Notes: generated by a model from the sequence alone, not told the origin. Shown: positions 24,225 to 33,491, counted from the stretch's first letter. The stretch: 33,827 nt of DNA from a bacterium 1xD8-48 (GCA_009917455.1 QZDS01000043.1:1-33827); one strand, 5' to 3'. Program-made: numbers and translations.

Positions 24225-25490
24225 ATGGGAATGACAATGACTCAGAAAATACTGGCGGCTCACGCAGGACTTGAGAAGGTAGAAGCCGGACAGCTGATTG
24301 AAGCGGATTTGGATTTGGTGCTGGGCAATGACATCACAAGTCCTGTCGCCATTAAGGAAATGGAAAAAATGAAGGTGGACGGAGTCTTTGACAAGGATAA
24401 AATCGCCCTTGTGCCGGACCACTTTGTCCCCAATAAGGATATTAAGTCGGCGGAGCATTGCAAATGTGTGCGTGAGTTCGCATACCACAACCAGATTACC
24501 AATTATTTTGAAGTCGGTGAAATGGGAATTGAACATGCACTGCTTCCCGAAAAAGGGCTGACAGTGGCGGGAGATGTGATAATCGGCGCGGATTCCCACA
24601 CCTGCACCTACGGCGCGCTGGGAGCTTTTTCCACGGGAGTGGGAAGTACGGATATGGCCGCCGGTATGGCTACCGGCAAGGCATGGTTCAAGGTACCCGC
24701 CGCCATCAGATTCAACCTCACCGGAAAGCCCGGGGAATGGGTGAGCGGAAAGGACGTTATTTTACATATCATCGGTATGATTGGCGTGGACGGCGCTTTG
24801 TATAAATCCATGGAATTTACCGGCGACGGAATTAAAAATCTGACTATGGACGACAGATTCACCATTGCCAACATGGCTATCGAAGCCGGTGGAAAAAACG
24901 GAATTTTCCCTGTAGATGATTTGGCAATGGCTTACATGAAAGAGCATTCCCAAAAGGAATATACCGTTTATGAGGCGGATGAGGATGCGGTTTACGACGA
25001 GGAATATACCATTGATTTAAGCGCTCTTCGTCCCACTGTCGCATTCCCTCATCTTCCCGAAAATACAAAAACAATTGATGAGATAAAAGAGGATATTAAA
25101 ATCGACCAGGTGGTTATTGGTTCCTGCACCAACGGAAGAATTGAAGATATGCGTACTGCCGCCCGTATTCTGAAAGGCAGACATGTGGCAAAAGGGATGC
25201 GCTGTATCGTGATTCCGGCTACTCAGGCTATTTATATGCAGGCCATGGAGGAAGGGCTGCTTAAAACATTTATCGAAGCGGGAGCTGTGGTAAGCACCCC
25301 CACCTGCGGACCATGCCTTGGCGGTTATATGGGAATCCTTGCAGAGGGCGAGAGATGCGTCTCCACAACCAACCGCAACTTTGTAGGCCGTATGGGACAT
25401 GTGAATTCGGAGATTTATCTGGCCAGTCCGGCAGTTGCCGCGGCAAGCGCGGTTCTTGGAAAAATTGCCTGTCCGTGCCAGCTTAGCTGA
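24225..25490 (+). CDS. leuC: 3-isopropylmalate dehydratase large subunit
   Basis: A 421-residue aconitase-family large subunit of the shorter type common in clostridia and archaea. The 4Fe-4S ligands are Cys301 (GSCTNGR) and Cys361 and Cys364 (CGPC), and GADSHT (121-126) is part of the active site. It isomerises 2- to 3-isopropylmalate in leucine synthesis. TTTGGAGG precedes the ATG by 9 nt. It is followed closely by leuD. Homoaconitase or citramalate-pathway activity cannot be excluded by sequence, but the ilv neighbours favour leucine. Confidence 0.93.
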   Translation: MGMTMTQKILAAHAGLEKVEAGQLIEADLDLVLGNDITSPVAIKEMEKMKVDGVFDKDKIALVPDHFVPNKDIKSAEHCKCVREFAYHNQITNYFEVGEMGIEHALLPEKGLTVAGDVIIGADSHTCTYGALGAFSTGVGSTDMAAGMATGKAWFKVPAAIRFNLTGKPGEWVSGKDVILHIIGMIGVDGALYKSMEFTGDGIKNLTMDDRFTIANMAIEAGGKNGIFPVDDLAMAYMKEHSQKEYTVYEADEDAVYDEEYTIDLSALRPTVAFPHLPENTKTIDEIKEDIKIDQVVIGSCTNGRIEDMRTAARILKGRHVAKGMRCIVIPATQAIYMQAMEEGLLKTFIEAGAVVSTPTCGPCLGGYMGILAEGERCVSTTNRNFVGRMGHVNSEIYLASPAVAAASAVLGKIACPCQLS

Positions 25491-25521
25491 CTGATATTGG
25501 AAAGTGAGGAAAGAGGGAATT

Positions 25522-26010
25522 ATGAAAGCAGCAAAAGGAATTGTTTTTAAATATGGCGACAACGTGGATACGGACGTAATTATTCCGGCAAGGTATTTAA
25601 ACTCATCCGACCCGGCGGAGCTGGCGTTGCACTGTATGGAGGATATTGACAGAGATTTCATCAAAAATGTAAAAAAAGGCGATATTATCGTAGCAGATAA
25701 AAATTTCGGCTGCGGTTCCTCGAGAGAGCACGCGCCCATCGCAATCAAGGCGGCTGGCGTAAGCTGCGTGATTGCGCAGACCTTTGCCCGGATTTTTTAC
25801 AGAAACGCCATCAATATCGGACTTCCCATCATCGAATGTCCCGAGGCTTCAGAGGAAATCGAGTCGGGGGACGAAGTGGAAATTGATTTCGACTCCGGCA
25901 TCATCAGAAACCTGACGAAAGGCACACAGTTTAAAGGCCAGGCATTTCCTGAATTTATGCAGAAAATCATTGACGCAGAGGGGCTTGTGAATTATATTAA
26001 TCAGAGGTGA
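25522..26010 (+). CDS. leuD: 3-isopropylmalate dehydratase small subunit
   Basis: Encodes 162 residues. DNVDTDVIIPARYL (13-26) and GCGSSREHAP (63-72) are the swivel-domain motifs of LeuD. It completes the LeuCD heterodimer. GAGGGA lies about 6 nt before ATG 25522; an in-frame GTG at 25504 is less likely. It starts 31 nt after leuC. leuA and leuB are not adjacent in this window. Confidence 0.94.
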   Translation: MKAAKGIVFKYGDNVDTDVIIPARYLNSSDPAELALHCMEDIDRDFIKNVKKGDIIVADKNFGCGSSREHAPIAIKAAGVSCVIAQTFARIFYRNAINIGLPIIECPEASEEIESGDEVEIDFDSGIIRNLTKGTQFKGQAFPEFMQKIIDAEGLVNYINQR

Positions 26011-26044
26011 CAAAAATATAAGTCACAATATGGACACATTTGGG

Positions 26045-26053
26045 TGGTATAAT
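26045..26053 (+). promoter_or_regulatory. Extended -10 promoter of the foldase gene
   Basis: TGG directly before TATAAT (26048-26053) gives a perfect extended -10; no clear -35. It lies 47 nt upstream of the next gene. Confidence 0.55.
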
Positions 26054-26100
26054 TTGTGATGGTTTGAAGCCGTGATTTTATGTGAGGAGGAAATTTACAG

Positions 26101-27474
26101 ATGGCACAACAGGAGGCCGGTAAGAAAACACAGCATAATGCTGGAAAAAACATGCCGGAAGCGAAGACAGAGCAAAAGATACAGACAAAATATGACCGGA
26201 AAATAGAGGCCAGGAAACAGCAGAAGATTAAGGAAGCCCGCCAGGATAAAATTGCAAAAATTACAGCCCTGGCAGTTTGCGCAGTGGTGGTACTTGCAGC
26301 GGTGATTTCCATAGGTTCATCCGTTGTCAGAAAAAATTCAGCGTTAAAGGGCGCGTATGTAAGGGTGGGAGACCATGAGCTGACGCAGCTTGAGTATGAC
26401 TACTACTTTAATTCAGCTGTAAATAATTATCTGGTGACTTATTCATCTCTTATGCCTTATATGGGACTCGACACTTCCGTTGATTTTGATAAGCAGCAGT
26501 ATTCGGAGGATATGACCTGGAAGGACCTGTTTGATGAAATGACTGTGGAGCAGATTAAGCAGACAAGGGTTATGGTGAAGGAAGCCGGCGAAAAAGGCTT
26601 TACCTATGACGCCAGTGAAGATTATGAAAGCTTTTTGACCAGCGTACAGTCCTATGCGGATAGCGAAGGCATAACTGTCAAAGAGTATTATAAGCAGAAT
26701 TTTGGCGAATATGCCACACAGAAAAATATCGAGCCCTTTGTCAGGGAAAATATGCTTGCAAGCGCTTATTACAGCCATTTGCTTGAAGAAAATGCGGCAA
26801 CCGACGAGGAAGTTGGCGCCTATTACGACGAGCATAAGCAGGATTACGACAAGGTAGATTACAGAAGCTTCATTTTTACAGCGGATCTTGCAGAGGATGC
26901 GGATGACGCCGCCATCGCCGACGCTATGAAGGAGCTTGAAGGCAAGGCAAACGCCATGATGGAAGCCCGCAAGGCCGGGGAGGATTTTGAAGCTCTCTGC
27001 ACTGAAAATGCTTCTGAGGACGCCAGGGCAAATTATGAGGACACAGGATCAGAGTACAGCCTTACAGAAGGGAGATATTTTGCAGGTACTTCTTCTGTGA
27101 TATCGGGATGGCTCTATGAAGACGGCCGCAAGGAAGGCGATATCACCGTTCTGGCGGATGAAAACGCTCACCAGTATTATGTTGTTGAGTTTGTAAAGAG
27201 ATATTTTGACGAGACTGACAATGAAAACATCGCCAATACCATTGCCTCACAGAGAACCTCCGAATACGTGACAGGACTTGTGGAAGATTGTCAGGTAGTT
27301 GACGTGAAAGGCGAATTGAAATATCTTACCATTGACAGAACAGACAGTTCCGATGCGGGTGAAGATACCGGAAGCGGTGAGGAAAGCGCTGGAGACGGCG
27401 CGTCTTCGGACGGAGAGGTGTCTGACGAAGAAGCGCCTTCGGAAGACGGTTCTGATGAGAACGTGGAGGAGTAA
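26101..27474 (+). CDS. Membrane-anchored SurA/PrsA-like foldase (parvulin-type)
   Basis: A 457-residue protein. A Lys/Glu/Gln-rich cytoplasmic N-terminus (1-52) precedes one transmembrane helix (about 53-75). A SurA-type N-terminal chaperone region follows (about 85-235), then a parvulin-like region (about 240-385) with YDKVDYRSFIF and an FEALCTENASEDARA-like segment. The last 60 residues are Ser, Asp, Glu and Gly only in essence. The parvulin part is a weak match, so prolyl isomerase activity is unsure and chaperoning may be the main job. The membrane helix replaces the lipobox of PrsA. AGGAGG lies about 11 nt before the ATG. It is transcribed alone. Confidence 0.8.
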   Translation: MAQQEAGKKTQHNAGKNMPEAKTEQKIQTKYDRKIEARKQQKIKEARQDKIAKITALAVCAVVVLAAVISIGSSVVRKNSALKGAYVRVGDHELTQLEYDYYFNSAVNNYLVTYSSLMPYMGLDTSVDFDKQQYSEDMTWKDLFDEMTVEQIKQTRVMVKEAGEKGFTYDASEDYESFLTSVQSYADSEGITVKEYYKQNFGEYATQKNIEPFVRENMLASAYYSHLLEENAATDEEVGAYYDEHKQDYDKVDYRSFIFTADLAEDADDAAIADAMKELEGKANAMMEARKAGEDFEALCTENASEDARANYEDTGSEYSLTEGRYFAGTSSVISGWLYEDGRKEGDITVLADENAHQYYVVEFVKRYFDETDNENIANTIASQRTSEYVTGLVEDCQVVDVKGELKYLTIDRTDSSDAGEDTGSGEESAGDGASSDGEVSDEEAPSEDGSDENVEE

Positions 27475-27501
27475 CGGGCTGATGCTTCCCGGATAGATAA
27501 A

Positions 27502-27536
27502 GGATAAAACACCGTCAGGGATAAACTGTTTTATCC
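27502..27536 (+). terminator. Possible terminator after the foldase gene
   Basis: GGATAAAACA (27502-27511) and TGTTTTATCC (27527-27536) form a perfect 10-bp stem. There is no T-run after it, so termination is uncertain. Confidence 0.4.
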
Positions 27537-27629
27537 CCAATTAGGAGAAACAACAGCTATCTGGCAGGCGGCGGCGCGTCAAGAAATCTATGTGGTTTTG
27601 TTTTAAGAGCCTCCCGGCGGGGCGGCAGG

Positions 27630-28868
27630 TCAGCCTGTGACCTGCTCCACCTCTGGGATGGGTTTGAGATTGAAATGAATTTCGATAGAAATGTGTCTTG
27701 TCTTATCGCTGCCTATGCTTTCATGGACAACGATTTCTTTTATCAGGCGGTTTAAGGTGGCGGCGTCCAGCTCGGTGATGTCCCGGTACTCCTGGATGGA
27801 TTCCACCCACTGCCGGGCGTCCACCGCAAGCCGGATTTCATCGGCAAGGCGTTTCCTGCCGTCCTCGACTTTCGCTTTTAGCTCCGCCTGTTCGTTCTGT
27901 GTCTTTTGGAGCAGGAGATGGAAGTTGTTCTCCGTAATGCGTCCGGCTACCATGTCCTCATAGAGCCGTAGCACCATCTTTTCCAGAACCTCAATCCGTT
28001 CCTCGTCCTTGGCTAAAGAGCGTTCCCATGCTTCCCGCCTGCCGTTCTGCTCGGCTTCACAGGTGTCGTTTAACCGGCCAGCCACCGCTTCGCCGTCCAT
28101 CAGGGCAGCAGCGGCGCACTCCCGGATTTTGTTCAGCACAAGGCTGTAAAGGGTGTCGTACTCAATCCGGTGCTGGGTGCAATGCTGCTTCCCAAAGGCG
28201 TTGTAGGTCTTACAGGAATAAATCTGCTGGGGGTGCTTGGCGTTGGTGTAGCGGACGGTTAAGGATTTCCCGCACTCTCCGCATTTGAGAAGCCCTGCAA
28301 ACAGGCTCGGCTCCCCGCACTCGCCGGGGCGCTGGCGGGATTTTAACTTTTCCTGTACGGTGTCAAAGCTCTGCCTGTCGATGAGCGGCTCGTGGGTGTC
28401 CTCCACCACAATCCATTCCCCCGGCTTCTTCTCCCGTATGGTGCCGAGTTTGAAGCGGTACTCTTTCTTCTGGGAAGCCATCGCCCCGGCATAGACGGGG
28501 TTTGTCAGGATGTCCTTAATCACGGAGAAATCCCACATATACCTCCCGTTCTCCGGGTCTTTGCGTTCCCACTTGGTAAAGACGTTGCGGATGCCGCGCT
28601 GCCGGTTCCACCAGGTCGGGCAGGGGATTTTTGCTTCCTCCAGCCTGCGCCGGATGTGATTCGGGCCGCGCCCGTCAAGGGCATATCCGAAAATCAGCCG
28701 GACAATGGGGGCGGTTTCTTCATCCGGCAGGAGATGGTTGCGGTTCTCCGGGTCTTTGCGGTAGCCAAAGAGGGCGACGCAGCCGGTAAACTGCCCTTTC
28801 TGCGCTTTCAGCAGATACGAGGAATGGACTTTCTTGGAAATGTCCTTGCTGTACATCTCATTGAACAC
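27630..28868 (-). pseudogene. Large serine recombinase lacking its catalytic domain
   Basis: The remaining 412 residues start at VFNEMYSKDISKK, which in intact proteins is the end of the resolvase catalytic domain. The recombinase domain (about 15-130) with FGYRKDPENRNHLLPDE, the zinc ribbon (Cys196, Cys199, Cys219, Cys230) and a coiled coil (about 265-345) are kept. An in-frame TAA lies two codons before the GTG that opens the frame, and no catalytic-domain text is seen upstream in any frame. The active-site serine is gone, so it cannot cut DNA; it might still bind att sites. It resembles TnpX/Tn4451-type recombinases. A GCAGGTCA/TGACCTGC hairpin (27625-27645) overlaps its stop. Confidence 0.88.
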
Positions 28869-28992
28869 AGGTTATTGGGGAAAGGGAAAGCAAACAGGCA
28901 AAAATCCAGTATTCATGCGGGTTTGCGGCGAGATGGCTCTCAAAAGCTAACCTCACAAAAGACAGATTATTGCACAATCACATATCGTTTCT

Positions 28993-29031
28993 AAGGGAGA
29001 ATGTTGATTCCGGTCACATTCTCCCTTTTTT
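28993..29031 (+). terminator. Perfect terminator upstream of the parA fragment
   Basis: AAGGGAGAATGT (28993-29004) and ACATTCTCCCTT (29016-29027), 12 bp, 11-nt loop, then more T. It belongs to a gene upstream that is no longer present, or attenuates parA. Confidence 0.85.
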
Positions 29032-29056
29032 CATACCAAGAAACGAGGTGATTATC

Positions 29057-29668
29057 TTGAACACGCAAATCATCGCCATCGCCAACCAAAAGGGAGGTGT
29101 GGGCAAGACCACAACCTGTGCCAACTTAGGGATTGGACTGGCACAGGCCGGAAAGAAAGTGCTTCTCATTGACGGGGACCCGCAGGGGAGCCTGACCATC
29201 AGCCTGGGCAATCCCCAGCCGGATAAGCTACCCTTTACCCTCTCTGACGCAATGGGCCGCATCCTGACCGATCAGCCGGTCCGCCCCGGCGAGGGGATTC
29301 TGCGCCACCCGGAGGGCGTGGACCTGATGCCGGCGGATATTCAGCTGTCCGGCATCCGCCAGCTGTACTCCGGCGATGTGGAAACTTTTGTAGGGGAAAG
29401 GCTTCTGCCGGACGCCGCAAAGACGATGGAGGCATTAACGGAACGGGAACAGACAGCGGCCCGCCTGCTTTTATGCGCCCTGATCGGCTATCTGAAAGAA
29501 GAAGCCCGCATGGACGAGCAGAGTTTTCCGATGGTGATGGAACTGCTGAAATATATGGAGGGGGAAAAAGAGGAAGGCTGCCAGGACCCGGTGGACTGGC
29601 TGCTGGAGGACGCCAACAGCCGCGCGCACCGGCATGAGTCCTATTACAGCGATTATCAACGCTACTAG
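29057..29668 (+). pseudogene. ParA N-terminus fused to a coupling-protein-like fragment
   Basis: A frame of 203 residues begins at TTG 29057 (GAGGTG 6 nt upstream). Residues 1-90 are a typical ParA/Soj ATPase start: ANQKGGVGKTTT (deviant Walker A), IDGDPQG, and GVDLMPADIQLSGI. At that point normal ParA continues with the catalytic core; here the text changes to LLLCALIGYLKEEARMDEQSF and QDPVDWLLED, which resembles VirD4/TraG-type coupling proteins of integrative conjugative elements. The ParA part lacks the second half of its fold. The frame stops at TAG 29666. An in-frame deletion joining two genes is the simplest explanation; the identity of the second half is from memory. Confidence 0.7.
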
Positions 29669-29671
29669 CTG

Positions 29672-29866
29672 ATGCAGGTGGATAAAAAACGTGTCATTCT
29701 GGCCTGCCGCATCCTCATCAATGATCTGGTAGGAAAACTGTACCGATATGATTACCGGTTTGGCTATGACCTGATGCTGACAGAGGATAACAGCATTGAG
29801 GAAAAACTGCGTACATCTATGCGGGAAGAATGGGAGGATGAAGATTATGCGCCTTGTGATTGCTGA
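29672..29866 (+). CDS. Small acidic protein upstream of topB, uncertain
   Basis: Encodes 64 residues, starting one codon after the preceding TAG in the same frame. It contains ILINDLVGKLYRYDYRF and an acidic end, overlaps the topB start by 20 nt and carries its GGGAGGATG ribosome site. Codon use fits the element. I do not recognise it. It could be the tail of a larger gene whose front was deleted. Confidence 0.45.
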   Translation: MQVDKKRVILACRILINDLVGKLYRYDYRFGYDLMLTEDNSIEEKLRTSMREEWEDEDYAPCDC

Positions 29867-30956
29867 AAAACCGTCGGTGGCCCAAAGCCTGTCCGCTGTA
29901 ATCGGGGCCAATGCCCGCAAGGACGGGTATCTGGAAGGGAACGGCTGGCGGGTCAGCTGGTGCGTGGGGCATCTGGCCGGGCTTGCCGATGCAGACAGCT
30001 ATGACCCTAAATACGCCAAGTGGCGCTATGACGATCTGCCGATCCTGCCCTCGGACTGGAAAATGAGCGTGGGGCGGGACAAGAAGAAACAGTTTGATAT
30101 TCTCAAAAAGCTGCTGTGCGCCCCGGATGTGACCGAGGTGGTAAACGCCTGTGACGCGGGACGGGAGGGCGAACTGATTTTCCGCAACGTCTATGAGCTG
30201 GCGGGCTGCAAAAAGCCCATGAAGCGGCTCTGGATTTCCAGCATGGAGGATTCGGCAATCCGGGAGGGCTTTGAAAACCTCCGCCCCGGCGCGGACTATG
30301 ACGGTCTGCATCAGGCGGCGCTCTGCCGCGCCAAGGCTGACTGGCTGGTGGGCATCAACGCCACCCGGCTGTTTTCGGTGCTGTACCGCCGGACCCTCAA
30401 CATCGGGCGGGTTATGTCCCCGACACTGGCCCTTATCGTCCAGCGGGAAGCAGAGATTGAAGCCTTCCAGCCGGAGCCGTTCTATACGGTGGCGCTGGAG
30501 CTGCCCGGATTTACCGCTGTGGGGGCGCGGATGAAAGACAAAACCGCCGCGAAAGAGCTGCAAATCGCCTGCCGGGGCGGTTCTGCGGTGGTGAAGCAGG
30601 CGCAGCGGAAAGAGAAGTCCGAAAAGCCGCCCGCCCTTTATGACCTGACCACCTTACAGCGGGACGCCAACCGCCTGCTGGGGTTTACCGCCCAGCAAAC
30701 GCTTGATTATCTGCAAAACCTCTATGAGAAAAAGCTGTGTACTTATCCCCGGACGGACAGCCGGTATCTGACCTCGGATATGGCGGAGGGCCTGCCAGTG
30801 CTGGTCAACCTCACCGCCAACGCGATGCCGTTCCGAAAAGGGATTGCCATTGTCTGCAACCCGGAGGCGGTCATCAACGATAAGAAAGTGACCGACCACC
30901 ATGCGGTGATCCCCACCCGCAATCTTCGTGATGCTCCGCAGCCTGCCTTGCGGTGA
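29847..30956 (+). pseudogene. topB: DNA topoisomerase III, truncated after 369 residues
   Basis: The Toprim start RLVIAEKPSVAQS, the ACDAGREGELI acidic motif (about 98-108) and the active-site tyrosine in CTYPRTDSRYL (about 300) are present. The reading stops after TDHHAVIPTRNL. Full topoisomerase III proteins of these elements have roughly 690 residues, so the C-terminal half is missing. The break coincides with the start of a primase-like gene on the other strand. The gene of origin aids conjugative element processing; this copy is probably non-functional even though the catalytic tyrosine is kept. Confidence 0.88.
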
Positions 30957-30987
30957 CAGCCTGCTTCACGGCTTCAAAAACATTCAA
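30928..30987 (-). pseudogene. First ~20 codons of a CHC2-type DNA primase
   Basis: On the minus strand AGGAGG, 9 nt, then TTG 30987 opens MNVFEAVKQAVTARQAAEHH. This resembles the start of element-encoded primases, which then reach a CHC2 zinc finger. Here the text breaks off within about 20 codons where topB begins from the other side. The intact mobA-primase order would be normal for such elements. Confidence 0.6.
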
Positions 30988-31057
30988 TTCGCGTTTCCTC
31001 CTGAAAATAAGAAAAGCGCCTGTCATTCTCAAAGTGAAAATGGCAAGCGCCGGGTGG

Positions 31058-32646
31058 TTAAAGTTCCATATCCTGTTGTTTCTTCTGTATTGGTTGTTTC
31101 TGTGCTTCCCGGTTTCTGGCGGCTTCCTGCGTCCATGCAAGCTGTTCCGTGACAGAGGGCTTCTTCCCCGGCTCTGCGGTTGCCCTGCGTTGTTCTGGCG
31201 GCAGGACTTGGTTGAGCCAGTGGCGCACGTCCCGCAGCACCTTGACCTCCTCCTGAACCGTTTCCAGTTCCCCTTTCTTCCCGGTTACGATTTCGGAAAG
31301 CTCCTGCCGCTTTGCTTTCAGGTCTTGGACGCGGTAAGATTTCGCGTCAGGGTTGGCTTTGAAATAGCGGATAGCGGCATTGTATGCGTCCAGCTCTTCC
31401 CGGTGGGCGGCGGCAAAGGCTTCCTTTTTCCCTTTCCAGCGGATGGCGGCGTACTCGGCGCGCACCGGCTTCCCGGTTTTGTAGTGGTCGATATGGGAAA
31501 GGATGGTGTCAATGGTTTTCACCTGCTTCTCGGATTTCTTCATCTCCCTGCGGGCAGCCAGCACCTTGCCGCTGGTTTCATCCAGATAGGCGTCAAGGCT
31601 TTCCACGGTGGAAATTTCCTTTTCCTGCAAAAACCCCAGGGCTTCCTGTACTTTGTGAAAATCCCCGACAGTGCCTTTCAGCCTGCCTTTTGCCGTCCAG
31701 TCAACGCGTTCTTCGCTGCGCCGTGCCAGATAGCGGGAAAGAAGCTCCGGGATGGACGGCTCTTTCGCCTGTTCCAACGCTTCCATGAGCGCGGCCTTTT
31801 TCTCTTTCAGGTCGGCAATCCAGCCTTTTAAGTGGCGCACCATCTGGCGGATGGGATGGACTGCATAAGGGAATTGGCGGCTTTGATGTCCCGGTTCAGG
31901 TTCCCGATGTCGGTCTGGATTCCCCGTTTCTCCATCTGGCAGACGGCAGCCCCCATGTGGACGGTGGGGATTTTGTCAATGCCCTGCCGTTCATAGGAGC
32001 GCAGGTCAAGGCGCGCCGGGGAGCCGATGGCTTCCAGATAGCGGTTCGCCGTGTTCGCCCAGCCCTGCCGCCAGATTTCCCCGTACTTCTGGTCGTTCCA
32101 GTCCACGATGTCCTCCTTGTGGCTTTTCCAGTTGCCGGAAGCCAGCCGGATTCTCTGTCCGTTCTCATCAAGGTCATAGACCTTGCGGCTTTTGGGAAGC
32201 CATCTGCCGGTTTCGTCCATCGCTCGCATGGTTAAGAGGATATGGGCGTGGGGGTTGCCGTCCCCCTTGTCATGGATGGCAAAGTCCGCAACCATGCCTT
32301 TGGAAACAAAAAACTCCCGGCAGTAGTCCCGGATAAGGTCGGCGTACTGCTCTGGGGGAAGTTCCCGCGGTATGGCAAGCACGATTCTCCGGGCAAGCTG
32401 GGAGTTCCATTGTTTCTCTGCGGCTTCGGCGGCGTTCCATAGGGTGTTCCGGTCGGCATATTCCGGCGGGGCGTGGGGCGGCAGCATGATTTCCGTATGG
32501 ACGATTTCGCTCTTGTGGGAATAGTATTTCTGTTTTTGGTCGTACTCGGAAAAGAGCCGTTCCCCGCTCTGGTAGGCAGCGGAAGCGACTGCGGATTGAC
32601 GGTTGCTGCGCTGGATGATTTTTATATCATGGTGTGGACATGGCAA
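31058..32646 (-). pseudogene. mobA: MobA/MobL relaxase with a 5-bp duplication frameshift
   Basis: The N-terminal part (32646-31828, 272 residues from TTG, AAGGAG upstream) is a MobA/MobL relaxase: QSAVASAAYQSGERL, and GNPHAHILLTMR with the HxH metal site of the HUH nuclease fold. It then runs out of frame into PSARWCAT and stops. The rest (31843-31058) continues as MVRHLKGWIADLKEKK and is a charged coiled-coil tail. The shift is at GGATG-GGATG (31849-31858): removing one 5-mer restores MQSIRQMVRHLKG. The nuclease half may still fold, but the protein is broken near residue 265. Its product would nick the adjacent oriT and pilot single-strand transfer. Confidence 0.88.
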
Positions 32647-32679
32647 GCGAGGTTTCTCCTTTCTCCCCGGTGTTGGGGC

Positions 32680-32718
32680 AAAAAAAGAGCAGGGAACCTG
32701 TCAAAAGATTTCCTGCTC
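32680..32718 (-). terminator. Minus-strand terminator between oriT-like region and mobA
   Basis: GAGCAGG (plus 32687-32693) and CCTGCTC (32712-32718) form the stem; on the minus strand it is followed by seven T (32686-32680). It would stop transcripts from the right before mobA, or attenuate mobA. Confidence 0.75.
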
Positions 32719-32724
32719 GGTGGT

Positions 32725-32779
32725 GCCGCCAGTGGGCGGCGGGTATTTAGTTTTGAAAGTTCGGGTCAAGTTGGCCCGA
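32725..32779. other. Candidate oriT region upstream of mobA
   Basis: GCCGCC-agtg-GGCGGC (32725-32740) is a perfect hairpin. TCGGGTCAA-g-TTGGCCCGA (32761-32779) is a 9-bp inverted repeat with one G-T mismatch. Both lie upstream of the relaxase start, the usual place of oriT in mobilizable elements. The nick site is not identified. Confidence 0.5.
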
Positions 32780-32823
32780 TGTGGAATGGCTGAATAAAGT
32801 GTAATTTATATTTATTAGGATTT

Positions 32824-33438
32824 TCACTTAATTGTTCCCACAATCTTTATGTTTCCTCCGTTCTGAAACATACCAGAACAATTATACTGCCATGTTCCTT
32901 TTTCTAATGCTATCTCTTTAGTCAAATCAGTGGAACCAATCGTAATATGCTGTTCTTTACCATCTGGATTAAACAAGAATAAATCTACCGTTCCACCTTT
33001 GATATCCGAAGTAATATTTATAACAAGTGATTGATTATCTTCAGCTTGAAATGAACCAGATTCAGCTATATTCCTCTGGTCTGTATGGTTGGCTATATTA
33101 AGAACAGTAGTTCCGTTAAGCTGGGGATTCTCAATCGTTTCATGCGAAATATTGCTCTGAGAAATCAAGTCAATCGTATTGCTTTCAACATCATAATTAA
33201 CGCCATATCCAAGATTTACAAACAATTCATTTACTGGTGCATAAACACTTTCATCTTGTTCATTTTCCATTGCAACAGAAAGCAAAGGCTTACTGAGAGA
33301 AAGTGAGGTGCCGTTAAACGTAATGTTCATATTGCTTATACTTGCAGACTTAATATTCGATGCCGCAAATACTGTTGTTACCCCAGTTGTACCAATAAGA
33401 ATTCCGGCGACTAAACTCTTTATATCAAATTTCTTCAT
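32824..33438 (-). CDS. Secreted protein with copper-amine-oxidase-like stalk domain
   Basis: Encodes 204 residues. A signal peptide (MKKFDIKSLVAGILIG..., cleavage near Ala25-Ala26) has no lipobox. Residues about 60-95, VYAPVNELFVNLGYGVNYD, match the copper amine oxidase N-terminal-like stalk domain common in secreted clostridial proteins. The rest is beta-rich with no catalytic motif. The start has a run of eight G (33447-33454) as ribosome site. It is much more AT-rich than the flanking mobile genes, so it was probably acquired separately. Confidence 0.78.
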   Translation of the reverse strand: MKKFDIKSLVAGILIGTTGVTTVFAASNIKSASISNMNITFNGTSLSLSKPLLSVAMENEQDESVYAPVNELFVNLGYGVNYDVESNTIDLISQSNISHETIENPQLNGTTVLNIANHTDQRNIAESGSFQAEDNQSLVINITSDIKGGTVDLFLFNPDGKEQHITIGSTDLTKEIALEKGTWQYNCSGMFQNGGNIKIVGTIK

Positions 33439-33485
33439 GTATAATACCCCCCCCTCTTACTAAATTCCGATTTACCGTTAATTTT

Positions 33486-33491
33486 ATTATA
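33486..33491 (-). promoter_or_regulatory. -10 element for the secreted-protein gene
   Basis: TATAAT on the minus strand, 48 nt before the start codon. No convincing -35 at 16-18 nt. Confidence 0.4.

Noticed and set aside
28392..28994. 200-residue plus-strand frame opposite the recombinase
   Set aside because: It is antisense to a clearly conserved recombinase for most of its length, and has no family resemblance or ribosome site.
29817..30563. 248-residue minus-strand frame within topB
   Set aside because: Antisense shadow; the plus strand has Toprim motifs.
30953..31831. 292-residue plus-strand frame opposite mobA
   Set aside because: It mirrors the coiled-coil relaxase tail; GC-rich codon structure produces long antisense frames.
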